From contig CM069443.1 in the NCBI GenBank assembly GCA_035610835.1, forward strand, positions 57,181,266 through 57,245,265: a stretch of DNA of 64,000 nucleotides, written 5' to 3'. The stretch comes from Ophiura sarsii (taxonomy: Eukaryota; Echinodermata; Ophiuroidea; Amphilepidida; Ophiuridae). Shown here piece after piece: positions 23,088-35,497 of this stretch; the first letter of the stretch is position 1; the number at the start of each line of letters is the position of its first letter. The notes below the pieces were generated by a model. It made no database searches and was not told the origin of the DNA. It was given only the letters and a program-made list of their open reading frames with translations. The translations under genes and the position numbers were made by a program.

Positions 23088-25221
23088 TTATCTGAGGTTG
23101 CATAGCAGATGCTTTTTCTTATGCCTGCAACCGCTAACCAACTCATTCCTGTTGTTAAGGGTGGACAAGTGAGGTTTACATATTATGAAATACTTTTCAG
23201 TCAGACAAAGGTTACATCTTTTTGTAGATGTCGAATAGGCCTTACTATGGGCAAGTATCTTCCATTTTAAACAGTATGAAACATTGTTGTCATTGAGTGT
23301 CCAAATGTACTGACTGAGGGTTGTAGCGTTCCTCTGTTTCACATTACGGAAACTGCTCGTATGTCCGTTGTATCTCGTCTTGAAGCTATTTTCGGTCAGG
23401 CCGATGTAAGTTTCTTCTTTAAGTTTTTCTTGCCTTGTGACCGTTGCTTGGTAAATTACTTCGGATGTCAAGCAGTTACCACTGAGAGAACATGCCTGGT
23501 TCTTTCTGCAGTTACAGATAGGGGTGTCATCGATGCGATCCTTCGTTTGCTCAGCATTCATAACAGATTTGTTGTGGGAGGATATGATACGCTTCATGTT
23601 TGGCATGCAGCTGTAACTGATCTTGATGGTGTTGCGGTTTAAAATCTTGTGTAGCGGATGTTCCGGCGGGAAGCATTTATCAAGTATTGATATGAATTCT
23701 TTCCCGACATTGGTCGCCACACTCTCGCTGTAGGGAGGATTGTACCAAGTGATGTTGCGTTTTCTATTTCGTTTTGGTGGTTGGTTGGTGCGTGTAGGTG
23801 TCGGGTTGTATTTCAGGGTATGGTCATATCCGCTCTCTTTCAGCGGATCTTGGTACGGTTTTACTGATTCATTGAAGGCTTGCTCGTTAGATGAAATGTT
23901 AGACAGACGTTTATTAATGCTTAATGGAATGTTCCTAATTATTGAAGGCGGGTGGTTACTTTCCTTGTGAACATATAGCGGCGTGTTGTTTGGTTTCATG
24001 TACGGTTTGAATGTCCCGGTTCGAAGGTCTAGGGTTAAATCAAGGAAGTCAACCACTTTCTTATTTGCTTCTATGGTGACTTTGAGACCGTTGTCTGTGA
24101 AGACTTTACACATCTGCTTTTTGGTTAGTTCAACTTGCCTGGGGTTCTTATTAGATAGAGCAAGACCATCATCTCTGTAAAGCCCTATATTTATGTCTAA
24201 GTCTTGTAGTTGTGATAAGATGTAGAGGCCTACCAGTTTACATGTTTCTGCGCCGTCGAAACTTCCCATAGTCACATCGAAATTGGACTTACCGCGTTTA
24301 CGCCACGGCGTCTCATCATTGCCGTATAGAAGTGATATCTTCGCGTGGAAGATGATTTCCTTTTCTTGTACAGTGATGTCATCATGATCAGAAGCGAAGC
24401 GGAGAGCCTTTGTCAGGAGGTCATCAGTAATTGACGGGTAGAACTCACAAACATCAAAGACTATAAATGAATGTTTTGGTGTGTCCTCGATCTTTCTGTA
24501 CCAGTTGATCACATCGTCGGTATTCTTCCATTGGTTAAACCGGAGGTTGGATAAGACTTTCTGGTTCACTCTTTCTAGGATTTGTTTGCTTATCATAATA
24601 AGCTCAGACTTGGTAGGGTTGATAAGTCTGCACGTCGGTTTATTAGCAAAGTTTGGTTTGTGATCTTTGAGTGTCACAAAGGCTTGATTTTTCGCCGTTA
24701 CATCAATACGGTCATCTAGTTGCTATTTGCTGGTCTTTGGCATTGGTGTCTTTCTCAGTGTTCTGTGGTGCTTTCTTGTATGATTTCGTTATATTGCTTT
24801 TCAAGAGATTGTTTTACTGTTCAGGATAGAGTTTATAGAAATTTGTAGTCTTGTTGGCAGCGATGAGTAGCTTTTCGTCTTCCTTGAAGTTTGTACTATC
24901 TTGGGAGAGCTTCCTTTGGAACTGCTTCGTTACGTCTCTAAACTTGATACTTTGTACTAAATTTAACATACCATCTTCAAATGATTTCAGCTCGGGAATG
25001 GGTGGTGGCGATTTCGTTGAATTAAATCCGTATGTCTCCTTGAGGCTTGGTGTAACCTCTGGGTGCAAAAAGAAGAAGCTTCTCCATCTCACAGATCTCA
25101 TGAATTTCTCAGTCTTTGCGATGAGGCATTTTAAGTAATCATTGCGTGCTGGAATCGGGATGTTCCTGGTTGAATATCCAATGTTTACTCTTTCCATACT
25201 GGTTTCGAGAGTGCTCAACAT
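23088..25221 (-). pseudogene. Penelope-like retroelement ORF, RT plus GIY-YIG endonuclease, two lesions
   Basis: The reading runs from an ATG at 25221 downwards. The N-terminal part (135 codons) ends at a TAA at 24816-24814 inside a conserved stretch (after FYKLYPEQ). It resumes in the same frame with NNLLKSNITKSYKK and is frameshifted near 24714-24722. The remaining frame (24677-23088, 529 codons) is open to its natural stop. In that part the RT carries TLKDHKPNF (2-10), motif A FDVCEFYPSI (74-83, D75), MGSFDGAETCKLVG (137-150) and motif C YRDD (167-170). A Cys cluster (388, 390, 396, 402) precedes a GIY-YIG domain with VIYQA (407), TYIG (423-426), R435, H439 and E494. These are hallmarks of EN-plus Penelope-like elements, which copy themselves by target-primed reverse transcription. 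Only one nonsense and one frame lesion make this a recent loss. No flanking pLTR or hammerhead was found. Confidence 0.9.
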
Positions 25222-25758
25222 AAAATGGAGCCATATAAAATCCAGAGTTTTAAATGAAAACTGATATTGAAAAGCAATATAACGAACTCATACAAGAAAG
25301 CAGTCCTGCAGTCTTTTGTGGTCGGGAGCACGTGGCAAATTTGACAAAACCACCACGATTTTTTCTCGCACCCTAAAAAAAATCGTGGCGTTATTTTTTT
25401 AATCGGGAAGGTCGGCATGGACACATGAGCGGTTTGGAAGCGGTAGCGGATGAGTTGGCGCGCATCATGAGTGGTTGTGTGTAGTTTAAGGACCGGCGTA
25501 ATACGGCAACGGAATAAATCGCAATAACACTGACAAAGTAGTTTAAGAATGTAGGATATCCAATATTTATAGTTTAAGATTGTTTGATATCCAATATTTA
25601 TAGTTGATTGTGCCATCCTTGTTTTTACCTCCCCGACCATAGTTGATTGTGCCATCCTTGCTTCCTTGTTTTTACCTCCCCGACCACCACCTGAGTGTTT
25701 TGGCATATAATTATGTATCAATATGATTTCCAAGGTGTCAAATCTAAAATAGGTATAC
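25222..25758. other. gene-free interval upstream of the Penelope-like element
   Basis: An open frame on the minus strand (25215-25733) is not recognised and partly consists of a short tandem duplication (TTTTTACCTCCCCGACCA with CATAGTTGATTGTGCCATCC, about 25600-25690). It may include element 5' sequence. CGGAATAAATCGCAATAACAC near 25512 recurs inverted near 27010. Confidence 0.4.
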
Positions 25759-25760
25759 TA

Positions 25761-26987
25761 CACTGAAAAATAATTTGGTGTCATTTTGACACTAAAACAA
25801 GCGTCAAAAATGGGTCCTCAGTTGGCCACCTAAAGGTGTCAAATTGACACCATTATGGGTATAAAATATGACACCTTTGGTTTGACACCTAGGGTGGTTA
25901 CCTGAGGACCCATTTTCGAAAAATGCCATTACACCCCAAATGGGGTGGAATATTGACTCGCTTAAGTGTCATATTGAGTTTGACACCCTAAAGGTGTCAA
26001 ATTGACACCATTATGGGGCTCAAATATGACACCTTTGGGTTTCATATTCATTTTGACACCTAGGGTGGTTACCTGAGGACCCATTTTCCAAAAATGTCAT
26101 TACACCCCAAATGGGGTGTAATATTGACTCATATTGAGATAGCACATGTTTAGGAGCCGGTAAGACTGGTAAGTACCGATCTGCTCCATTTCCAGACATT
26201 TTTGATAATAATTATGATACAATTAGCGTAATGTAAGACGTCCGTATAAAAAAGACGACCACTGAGCCAGATAAATCGGGCTACATGTATGTAATGTTGC
26301 ACATATCATCGTATGCATGCATGACGAACACAAACATAGTACTAGTAGGTCCATGCACTGACACACAGTCCAACAAAATGCTAGTCTCTGACTATGAAAT
26401 TGTAATTTATTTCATCAGTTAGTTGGCGCAATATTAAACAACATGAACAAGGCTTACATTACGCTAATTGTATCATAATTATTATCAAAAATGTCTGGAA
26501 ATGGAGCAGATCGGTACTTACCAGTCTTACCGGCTCGTAACATGCAAACAAAATGGCGACGAGAAAACGCATGCGTTGATATGTTGATAGACGCCCAATT
26601 TGGTGTCAGAATTACACCAATTGGTGTCAGAACTACACCAGTTCGTGTCAGAATTACACCAATTGGTGTCAGAATTACACCAATTGGTGTCAGAATTACA
26701 CCAATTGGTGTCATGCTGCTTCGACACCTCTAAAAACCGTGAGATTTCCCGCCAACTATTGACGCCCTTGGAGTTATTTCAATTAATCTGACACCAGTTT
26801 TGGTGTAAATCACTAAATGATCACTGAAAGGTGTCCGTCGGACACTTAACGGTGTCACCGTAAATTATGTGCAAACCCATATCATTGACGATTACACCAA
26901 TTTTGGAGTCAAAATAACACCTTTGTAAGTGTCATTTACAGTTGACTCCAAGAAGGTGTCGCTGTGACACCAATTTATTTTTCAGTG
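25761..26987. mobile_element. palindromic DNA transposon with CACTG ends and GGTGTCA subterminal repeats
   Basis: The ends CACTGAAAAATAA and TTATTTTTCAGTG are inverted and flanked by TA on both sides (25759-25760, 26988-26989). GGTGTCAAATTGACACC-type motifs crowd both ends. A nested perfect inverted repeat of about 85 bp (about 26155-26240 against 26452-26540, e.g. GGTAAGACTGGTAAGTACC) forms a central hairpin. CACTG ends with dense subterminal repeats recall the CMC/EnSpm group, but a TA duplication would fit Tc1/mariner better; superfamily is left open. No transposase is encoded. Confidence 0.75.
26598..26713. repeat. 21 bp palindromic tandem repeat
   Basis: Five to six units of GGTGTCAGAATTACACCAATT in a row; ACACCAATTGGTGT within each junction is a perfect palindrome. 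Because 21 is divisible by three, all frames read as seven-residue repeats, which is why open frames occur here. Confidence 0.85.
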
Positions 26988-26989
26988 TA

Positions 26990-27449
26990 CGTATACTGTC
27001 ATTGTCGGTGTTATTGCGATTTATTCCATTGAAGGCGCTAACGGAATAAATCGCATCGGGTTCTTGAACTGCACTATATCGACAGTACAATTTTGACGCC
27101 TTAAAATGCGTCAAATATGCGAAATACAGCAATAAATGAAATGCGTGAGAATATGTTGGACAGCAACATGTCACAACTTGTGCCGTCGTGTCATGGTCGG
27201 CGATTGTCACATGCTTGATCTTGTTGATTTCATGATGCTGTCGCCTACTGGTAGGCGATTCAGCATCTCTGGTCTTGTTGAAGACGGGGAATATCGCATA
27301 CTAATCATCCCTACTCATCCCTGGTCATGATCCAAAATGTTAATTGTGCAAGTTTGAACAAAATTTCAGCCGATTTTGAGAAAAAAATGGTGGTCTTGAG
27401 TAGTTGGGAAGAAGTTGGGTCGGGAGCTGACTTCTGTGTGACTGAACCT
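26990..27449. other. gene-free interval with a short hairpin
   Basis: TGCGATTTATTCC and GGAATAAATCGCA (about 27012-27052) form a hairpin. Nothing else is recognised between the CACTG-ended transposon and copy B of the 2.4 kb repeat. Confidence 0.5.
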
Positions 27450-29907
27450 TTAGATAGATCCCAATCGGCTCTTCATTTCCTTATAGTCGTGATCAAAATT
27501 GTTGGACCTACCGTTTTAGAATGGCGATCGAAAATGACGTAATTCCCATAGACTTGTGTATACACACGTTGATAAGCTGCCGTCTGAAAACTAAAAGAGC
27601 TGGTATTATTTCCTTTGGGAATTTTCTTATTTATACCTAGCTCCAAATTCCATGTCAACGTCAACCCCAATATCTTACGGGAATGTATGTCACAATTCCC
27701 TAAACCCTAACCATAACCATTACTATAACATTTACCCGATCCTTTAACTTAATCGTAACCTTAACCTCAAACTCTAACCCCTAACCATCACCTTAATCCT
27801 AACGATCACCATATACCTTAACCGTTAACGTAATCTTAACTATAACCCCAACCCTCATCCTAACATATCCCTACCCATAACAATAACCATTACCCTAACC
27901 TAATCATAACCATAACCAAACCATTACACTAACCCTAGCCTCGCCTTACAATTAAGAGTTCTCTAATTCTAGCCAAAATGATTACTTGTTCTTACTGTAA
28001 TTTGCTGCCGCAAATCTTTTTCATCCTATCATATTAATATTTTCGCTACCCCAGACGACAGCGGCTGGGATTTTTTTTGCACTGACGGTTGAATACAGTA
28101 TTTACATTGTGAACGTTTTAAGATGATTTTATAAAAATTTGACATGACATGGGATATTCGGATAAAATAAAATAAAGTTATCATATATTCTGACGCACAA
28201 TTAAAACAATTAGAAATTCACGTTAAAAACAAAATAGCACGCAGATGTATTCGGGAGAATCATCTCCATCGACGCTTTTCATTATTTTATTAACTATTCG
28301 GCTCTCGAATCTACCAACATCTGACTGGTTTTTAATAAAGCTTACATGTACATTACAATGGCTTTCGGTTTTCCCATTTGGTGTATTCTATCGAAATACA
28401 TAAAGGAATAGTGCAATGCTGTGCGTACGACAGCGGATATCTAAAGAAAATATATTTGCATACCAACCAAAGCTGAAAGATGTACATGTAAAAAAAGAAA
28501 GATACTCGGATGGCGAGTGTAGCAACATGCAGGCAATATTTATGGAATACCGTATTGCAATTAGAATCGTTATGTGTTGATTTATCAATCGCGCCATAGG
28601 TGCGTACCTGTCATACCATGACCATTCCCCGTGTTGAAAAGTCAATTAGGCAAACATTTAATCGAACTTGGTCGCGCTCTTTGAGCTACATCATCCGTAA
28701 AATTAACGTCGCAAATTAAGGAGGAGGAGTGTTATTTAACACTTCATTATACAATCAATAATTTACTATTAAGATTGGAGCTTTTAATTTCGTGGCAAGT
28801 TATTTTTTGAACACTGTATGTCTGGCTTCTCTTTTACTAAACCTTTGGAATTCTCTGTGAGTGACATATAGTGCAAAGATACTGACTTATAATATTGACT
28901 TGCAACATCGCCCCTCTCAACTGTGAATGACCAGACACAATAAGAAGATATCTAAAAAGTAACCATGACTACTTACTCTGTTATGAACTTCCTTGGTTCA
29001 TAGTTATTTTTGTAGTCTTTGTTTGCTTATCTTCCACCGTCATGAGGGGGAGCGGTTTTTCATTTTTTTAATTTTATTTATGATTTTCAAAACCCTGACA
29101 GTCTAGCTGACAGTTACTATCCAAAATGCCTATGAATAAGTTGCGTATAGCGTGTTTTACGAGTTTCCCCATCTGGGAAGTTTAAATGAATCGTCAAAGG
29201 TTAAATCCGAATCCAAGAAGAAAAATGTTTAAAATGTTTTAGGTATTTGTGCGGTAAATAAACCAACCAGATAAGCATCGGCCTCGCTAAAATAACCTTC
29301 TGAAGTGCTATGGAAACGCATCCTGGTCTCGAAATCCTTACGTAAAATTGGCTGTGGATTGACCAATTAGTCACACTGATACGTAGCTCAAAATGTGATA
29401 CCGTATCCTAAAAAACAAACCTGGGCACAATATAGGCCTACATGATATAGGCTAGTTATCCTTTTTTGTCCGCAATTGGCAGAACAAACAAAAAAATCAG
29501 GCGTGTATAACTGGCCACAGGTAAATGCTAAACATAAGTACATGATCTGTATTTGTATCTGTAGTTGTAATGTTTAACGCTCCTTGAACAGAGCACAATA
29601 GAAAATAGGATCTATCAGTGATACATATTAGGGCGGGCGAAATAGAATATGCCTAGGTGTTTTGTTCAAATCGGTCATGGTCAAAATGTATTCCACTTGA
29701 CCCCACATGATTAAATATGCACTTTAAAACATTTTTCGGAGGGGGTCTTCAAACCCCACCACTGCCCTTAATCCCCCTATAGGAAATACATGGTAACGTT
29801 TGCTAAATTGGTGGAGCAAAATTAAGTTTCGACCTAGAACAAATTGATACATATTTTTTCAGCACAATGCATTTCTACAAGGTACCCAAAATGACATGCT
29901 AAAAGTG
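27450..29907. repeat. copy B of the 2.4 kb dispersed repeat
   Basis: Same orientation and order as 10182-12600, including the telomere-like block (about 27700-27950). This copy has about 100 bp extra near 29395-29500 (with CAATATAGGCCTACATG) and lacks several short stretches of copy A. Its right edge runs into an inverted repeat that copy A lacks. Confidence 0.85.
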
Positions 29908-30345
29908 TTAGAAATATGACTAATTTGCATAATCTTTAAAATGCCGCTAAAATGAGCAATTTCATTGTTTTGGACTTATTTTTTTAATCTTATATAGTTA
30001 TTATGGCACTTTAAATAGCTTCAGCATACATTTCATGAATGTATAAAGTCTCAAAGGACATACAGAGACATATCTGCCCCAATATGTGTATCTTAAATTG
30101 CATAAATCAAAAATGGCCGCCCTAATCCTCAAATTAGCGGCCATTTTAAGTTTATGCAAATGAGACATATTTCTACCACTCTGATATTTTCGGACTTTTA
30201 GTATGTCATATGGGGGACCTTATAGAAATGCATTGTGCTGAGAAAAAAATATGTTTCAATTTGTTTTAGGTCGAAACTTAATTTTGCTATCCCAATTTGG
30301 CAAAATTACTATGTATTCCTGATGGGGGGATTAAGGGTACACCGT
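29745..30345. mobile_element. inverted repeat at the right edge of copy B
   Basis: About 29745-29990 is mirrored by about 30090-30345: AAATTAAGTTTCGACCTAG against TAGGTCGAAACTTAATTTT, and further in TTTGCATAA..ATGCCGCTAA against TTAGCGGCCAT..TTATGCAAA. In copy A only the left arm exists (12430-12600), so copy A is truncated or copy B gained a mirrored arm. Confidence 0.65.
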
Positions 30346-31345
30346 AAAAAATCATTGTAGAATTTACATGTAAAACACTGTAAAATGATGGGAATATGAC
30401 AGTATTTTACCGTTTCTAAAAAAACCGGTCAAATACTGTATTTTTCACACTTGGTTCTTTAAGCCATCGTTGACTATATGAAAAGTTGAGCTAGTGGCTT
30501 AAGACTAAACATTCTCAACATTAGCTACACACAAAAAAAGTCCTAAATTTCATCAATGTTAATTTTACAGGGGTTTGTTGGCAGATTGGCTGCCAGCCTT
30601 TTTACCGTTAATTTTACAACATTTTCAACAAGATATCGATTAGTTTTTTACAGCAATATCTGCTGCCCTCTGTTGTTGTAGTTGCACTTATAAAACGGAC
30701 AATTTATCCGCGATCTGTGAGCGCAAACTTTTGACGGGCATGCGCAGTCCATTTTAATTGGGAGCTAAATCATAATCACGCATTGCGTGATATATACACT
30801 ATTCGATACTGTGGTATAGACTTATTCGTTTATCTTGCTATCTTGCAATGCAGTCATCAGAGCTGGAGGACCGACTACTGGACCAGGTATTCTTGTGGTA
30901 GATGCCATGACAGAGCGGCACAAATCGGTATCGGTTATAATAGTATAGCCAACATTTTAATGCATAGAGAAACAAATCTGTCTACATGTTTGTATCATTT
31001 TCGAGTCTGGGGTAAGTTTCGTTTATGTTTCGTTCATATTTCATTGTTTCACGATTCGTACAAATGAGTAAAATCAGTACCCAAGAGATAGATGCCGTTA
31101 AGGCGACCAAAAAATCCTGCTGTACTGGCCCGGTCGACCCAAATTTTAATTATTTTTATTGATTTTTTGTTGTTGTCAATTTCGAAAAATGTACCAAATT
31201 CACCAATATTTCCCACATTTTGGACGGAAAAAACCGCCGACTGACCAACCCTAGCAGAGAGGGCCGTTTGCTCGTACAACAGGGTTGTATTTTGTTGCCT
31301 AACCATAATTTTTCCTGAGGCCGGTTTCACAAGCTTATCTTTATA
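30346..31345. other. gene-free interval with GTAAAA/TTTTAC motifs
   Basis: ACCGTAAAA, CTGTAAAATG and TTTTACCG recur in both orientations between 30346 and 30660, suggesting the remains of a palindromic element whose ends I could not fix. A short unrecognised frame at 30783-31067 has no support. Confidence 0.4.
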
Positions 31346-32488
31346 CAGGGTGTCCCTAAAACGGGTGCACGTGTTCCACGCCATTGCCTTCATTAATGAC
31401 GCTGTATTTGGCTGTATAATCGTTATATAATGTGAGAGATAATTTAGTTGGCTTTCAAGTACCGTTTATTTGATTGTATTTACATTTCTAAATCTAAAGG
31501 TATGTTGTATCAACAACGAGCACTAAATTCGGGTTGCCACTTTAGAAAAATATGTTTTTGTGTGGAAATGTGTCATTAAAGTTGGGGAAAAGAGTGAGCT
31601 GTGGTTGCAGGTATACTAACGTGTTTATTGTTTTATTGCTTTTCCCCAGTAGCGACGCTACAGGGGCAAGGGGGGGGGGGGGCATTTCCCCAAAAGATAT
31701 TTTTGTGCCCCCACCCCCAAAAAAAATCTATTTAGTTAAAATTGGGGGAAAATCGGCAATTTTAGCATAGAACGGTAATTTTTTTCGCGCTTTGCGCACA
31801 TTTTCTTACTAAATTAGACAAAATTTGACAATTTTAGTGTACAATGCCACAAACAAATTTGCACGCTTCGCGCAAATCATTTATTTTTCATGCCCCCCTA
31901 ATAAAAATTCTTCTCAAATGTAAAAACATTACTATGGTACTAGTACATCTAAACAACACTATAGCTAACATATGATATTGTAATCTGATTTTTATCAAAC
32001 CTGTAAGTATAGGTGGGGAAATGTTAAGCTCAAAACCTTGCTCCGGGGGAAGAAACAACTTTGTGCAACCCTGAAAATTGCTGTTATGTTTAATGCTTTT
32101 GAAGCGTCTCTTCATAAAAACAGCACACACTTTACATATGTGGGGTTTCCTTTAATCAAGAATATTTTCTGATAGGATAATGCAAATGGGACCAAACAAA
32201 CGGCGTTTGAAAGGTAATTTAGTCATCATGATGCCCATATCAACATCATTTAGAAATATATAAATTAGCAAAATTACTCTTTCCACGATCATCTATTTCC
32301 CTAAAAGGTGGCACAACCCGTGAATGGTGAAGCATATCGTTGGTTTGGGAAGAGCAATTGCAATGAAATAAACGGCTTCGAAAGCCAACTAAATTATCCT
32401 TCAGATTATATAAAGATTACAGCCAAATACCGAGTCATGAATGAGGGCAATGACGTGGAACATGTGCAACCTTTTTTTTATCGACACA
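31346..32488. mobile_element. mariner-ended element with about 120 bp terminal inverted repeats
   Basis: The left end CAGGGTGTCCCTAAAACGGG continues inward as TTCCACGCCATTGCCTTCAT; the right arm (about 32360-32488) mirrors it (ATGAGGGCAATGACGTGGAA, AAGCCAACTAAATTATC). The open frames at 31049-31393 (-) and 32308-32583 (+) are these mirrored arms, not genes. Inside, CAGTAGCGACGCTACAGGGG and a G-run at about 31669-31681 look like the left end of a nested hAT-type insertion. Confidence 0.65.
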
Positions 32489-32740
32489 CGTATGTAAACA
32501 ATTGTGCTTATTCCAAAAACGTCACTTTTATTGTCCCCACTCATGATACCGGTATTTTGGCCGTTTCGGAGATTATTTTATAACGAATATTAAGCATATA
32601 TGGGGTAAAGATATCAGAATCATGCTATTGACGTTTTGCCAAGCCTATCGAAGGATAAAGGGGGCCTGATTCCATAGAAAATAATTATGCTTTAAGATTT
32701 AACAATTTGATAAATTTACATCTGTTCAGTTATGAATGAG

Positions 32741-32919
32741 AATAATGACTGCTTAACAACTGTTTTCGTGAATTTGTTTTGAAATCCTCAGTTGTTGTTC
32801 GGGTCATTCGGAATTGTCCCTCAGGGGCTGCGCCCGTTCGGGACAATTCCTCAGACCAGAACAAAAACCTCTGATTTCAAAACAAATTCAAGAAAACAGT
32901 TGTTACGCAGTCATTATTC
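32741..32919. mobile_element. near-perfect palindromic MITE
   Basis: AATAATGACTGC at the left is mirrored by GCAGTCATTATT at the right, and TTTGTTTTGAAATC by GATTTCAAAACAAA further in. The tip is a GC-rich hairpin, GGAATTGTCCC / GGGACAATTCC (about 32810-32850). The whole 180 bp can fold into one stem. Confidence 0.75.
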
Positions 32920-32925
32920 ACTAAT

Positions 32926-34536
32926 CACTCTCAGAACAGGTATTAAAAAGTTATGGGTTAAAAAAATGTTGATTAAAAAGTATGCTACATTGGTTAAAAA
33001 TGAATAAAGAGTAAAATATAAATGATTTTTGGTTTATTCAACGTTGGTTAAGTCCTCATAATTTTAACCAACAATCGGTCAAAACAAGATTCCCACCAAA
33101 GAATGTCAATGGTGGGAAAAGAGTTTGTGCATATTATCAAATTGTTGGTTACATTTTAATCAACATGTGTTGGTGAAAAATCTCTATTGTACAACGTTGG
33201 ATAAAAATGTGGTGTTGCTGCGACATCAAAACGAGGCTGGCCCGTTCTCTCTCTTTTTGACAAAATGGCAGACGACCAAGTGATTGCAATGCCCCAGTTG
33301 TGGGGTCTGGAAACGCATATAGAAGGGTTTCAAGGCACAAGATTGGTTTCTTAATACTGCAATTTAATAAATATCTAACTGTCTGAGCTAAACTGTACAA
33401 TATTATGGTATTTGTCTATCAAGAAAGGCAGATTTAGGACACTATCCTTCACTTACTACAACATGCATGATTGTATGTAAACTTAATAGTTACGAAGCCT
33501 ACCATAGACTTCCTACCTCGTATTTTCACTGTAGGGCAAACAAAGTTTAAGTCATGCTTTCTAGAATTTTCTGTTGGTTAAACTGTGGTTGGTTACAATT
33601 TTTAATCATTTGTTGGTTAATATGTTTTAACCAACAGTGGTTGCTTAAAAAATGTTGGTTTAACTTCTTTTTTCTTTTTTTGTGTGCTAAACTTTAACAT
33701 GTGGTTGGTTAAAACTTTTAATCATTTGTTGGTTAATTCTGCTAAACGTAACCATTTGTTGGTTAATCCTGCTTGATATATAACATGGATATATAAAAGG
33801 TGCCTCAGCCATTTCATCAACTGCTACATGTTAATTGAATGTTATAGATACTATGTGAACCAAAATATGATGAATTTTAAAAATGTTGAAAAATAGTAAT
33901 GAACCTACGATGCCTCTGGTCAATACAATAATAGTATACTTAATCATCAAAAGCTCAGACAGTTACATAATTATTAAATTACAGTATTAAGAAATCAATC
34001 CTGTACCTTGAAACACCCCGTCGTCTGCCATGATGTCGCAGCAATATTTCATAGCCATACAACAACAAAGCTACTGCCCAGTGCATGAAAAGAATTAACC
34101 AACAAATGGTTAAGTTTTAACCAACCCCATTTTAACCAACCCCATGTTAATTATGAAGCAGATTTAACCAACAAATGGTTAGGTTTTAACCAACCCCATG
34201 TTAAATATGAAGCAGGTTTAACCAACAAATGGTTAGGTTTTAACCAACCCATGTTATTTATCAAGCAGGATTAACCAACAAATGATTAAAGGTTTTAACC
34301 AACCACATGTTAAAGTTTAGCAAAAAAATAAAAGTGTAACCAACATTTTTTAAGCAACCACTGTTGGTTAAAACATATTAACCAACAAATGATTAAAAAT
34401 TGTAACCAACCACTGGTTAAAGTTTAACCAACAGCTGTTGGTTACGGTTTTAACCAACCAATTGTGGGGTTCACCTGGTAACCTCCCGTTGGTTAAATTT
34501 TTAACCAACATGGTTAAAGACTTTGTTCTGAGAGTG
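32926..34536. mobile_element. 1.6 kb foldback element rich in TTAACCAAC/GTTGGTTAA
   Basis: Terminal inverted repeats CACTCTCAGAACA (32926-32938) and TGTTCTGAGAGTG (34524-34536) bound a giant palindrome. Inner landmarks mirror each other: ATGGCAGACGA near 33264 against TCGTCTGCCAT near 34021, and TTTCTTAATACTG near 33347 against CAGTATTAAGAAA near 33982. GTTGGTTAA and its complement occur dozens of times. No transposase. Open frames are incidental. Confidence 0.75.
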
Positions 34537-35497
34537 CACCTGGTCAGGAACTGCGTGTGTTAGGAGTATGGATTTGAATCAGGATAATAATTTGATTAGT
34601 TGTTTTATCGGTAGTGATGCGAAGAGTCTAAACCTTAAAGCTTAAAACCACTGAATATCCCACGTAGCTACGTTCCTCCTGCAATTCCTTATTTCTATAA
34701 GTAAAAATGTTTATATTCTTCAAATCAATCTGTAAACATAATGATACGCAGTCTTTATCCTATTCAAAATGTCCACTACATTATTAATTGATTTAATAGT
34801 TGACTCATTGACTCATACCAACATTTGGTTTATTACAGCATATCTGACATACATGTACTCCCGGCATAACAAAATGTTGCCAGCTAACTGAAGATAGGCT
34901 TTGAAGAACATTATTAGTTATATTGGCTTTGCGAACGCTACAACTAAGAACTGACCTATTAAATAGAAGCACAGAGTATCGAACCGGTGAATACCATGCA
35001 TCCCCGTCAACACAAATAGCTGTATCTAAACTTCACAACTGCGACTAGGTGTGGTGGTCATCTATACTACTTAGCTACAGTATAACACTTACTTACGCTG
35101 GAACTAGAGACTATTATATTGAAGGTACATAGCGTCGATCCAATGAAAACGATCCTTATCGTTAAGATACATAGTACCATATCTCGTAATAATGTACCCC
35201 GAATGATGTACTAACTATTAGGTGTGGTCGGTAAAGTCGGCCACGATAGGTATTAATTAAGCTAACTTTACGTTTCACTAAATTATGTTCGAAAAACACA
35301 CGATATAAGCACTGTTTATATTAGTTTACATATTTTGTCCATGGATATTATTATACCATGGATATTATTTACCCTTCGTTTGCCTGATATATTGCCAAGG
35401 TTCCACATCACATACCTTATTTACCTATCCTAATTACATTGTGCATTTCAATACAAGAACTCTTTACTCATTTTAATTACACCTAATAACATTGAGC
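34537..35497. other. upstream region of the LRR-GPCR gene
   Basis: About 960 bp of unique-looking AT-rich DNA between the foldback element and the receptor start codon. I see no convincing TATA box at a sensible distance. A 17 bp direct repeat, CCATGGATATTATTATA, lies near 35339-35371. A promoter is likely here but cannot be placed. Confidence 0.4.

Noticed and set aside
25215..25733. 172-codon minus-strand frame upstream of the Penelope-like element
   Set aside because: Contains a short tandem duplication, lacks known motifs and overlaps the element start; not supported as a gene.
26454..26733. Repeat proteins of seven-residue units
   Set aside because: Translation of a 21 bp palindromic tandem repeat; all frames and both strands are open.
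31049..32583. 114- and 91-codon frames
   Set aside because: They coincide with the inverted arms of a mariner-ended element and mirror each other.
35492..35497. TTG start for the receptor
   Set aside because: Non-ATG start; the ATG at 35498 has a strong Kozak context and directly opens the signal peptide.
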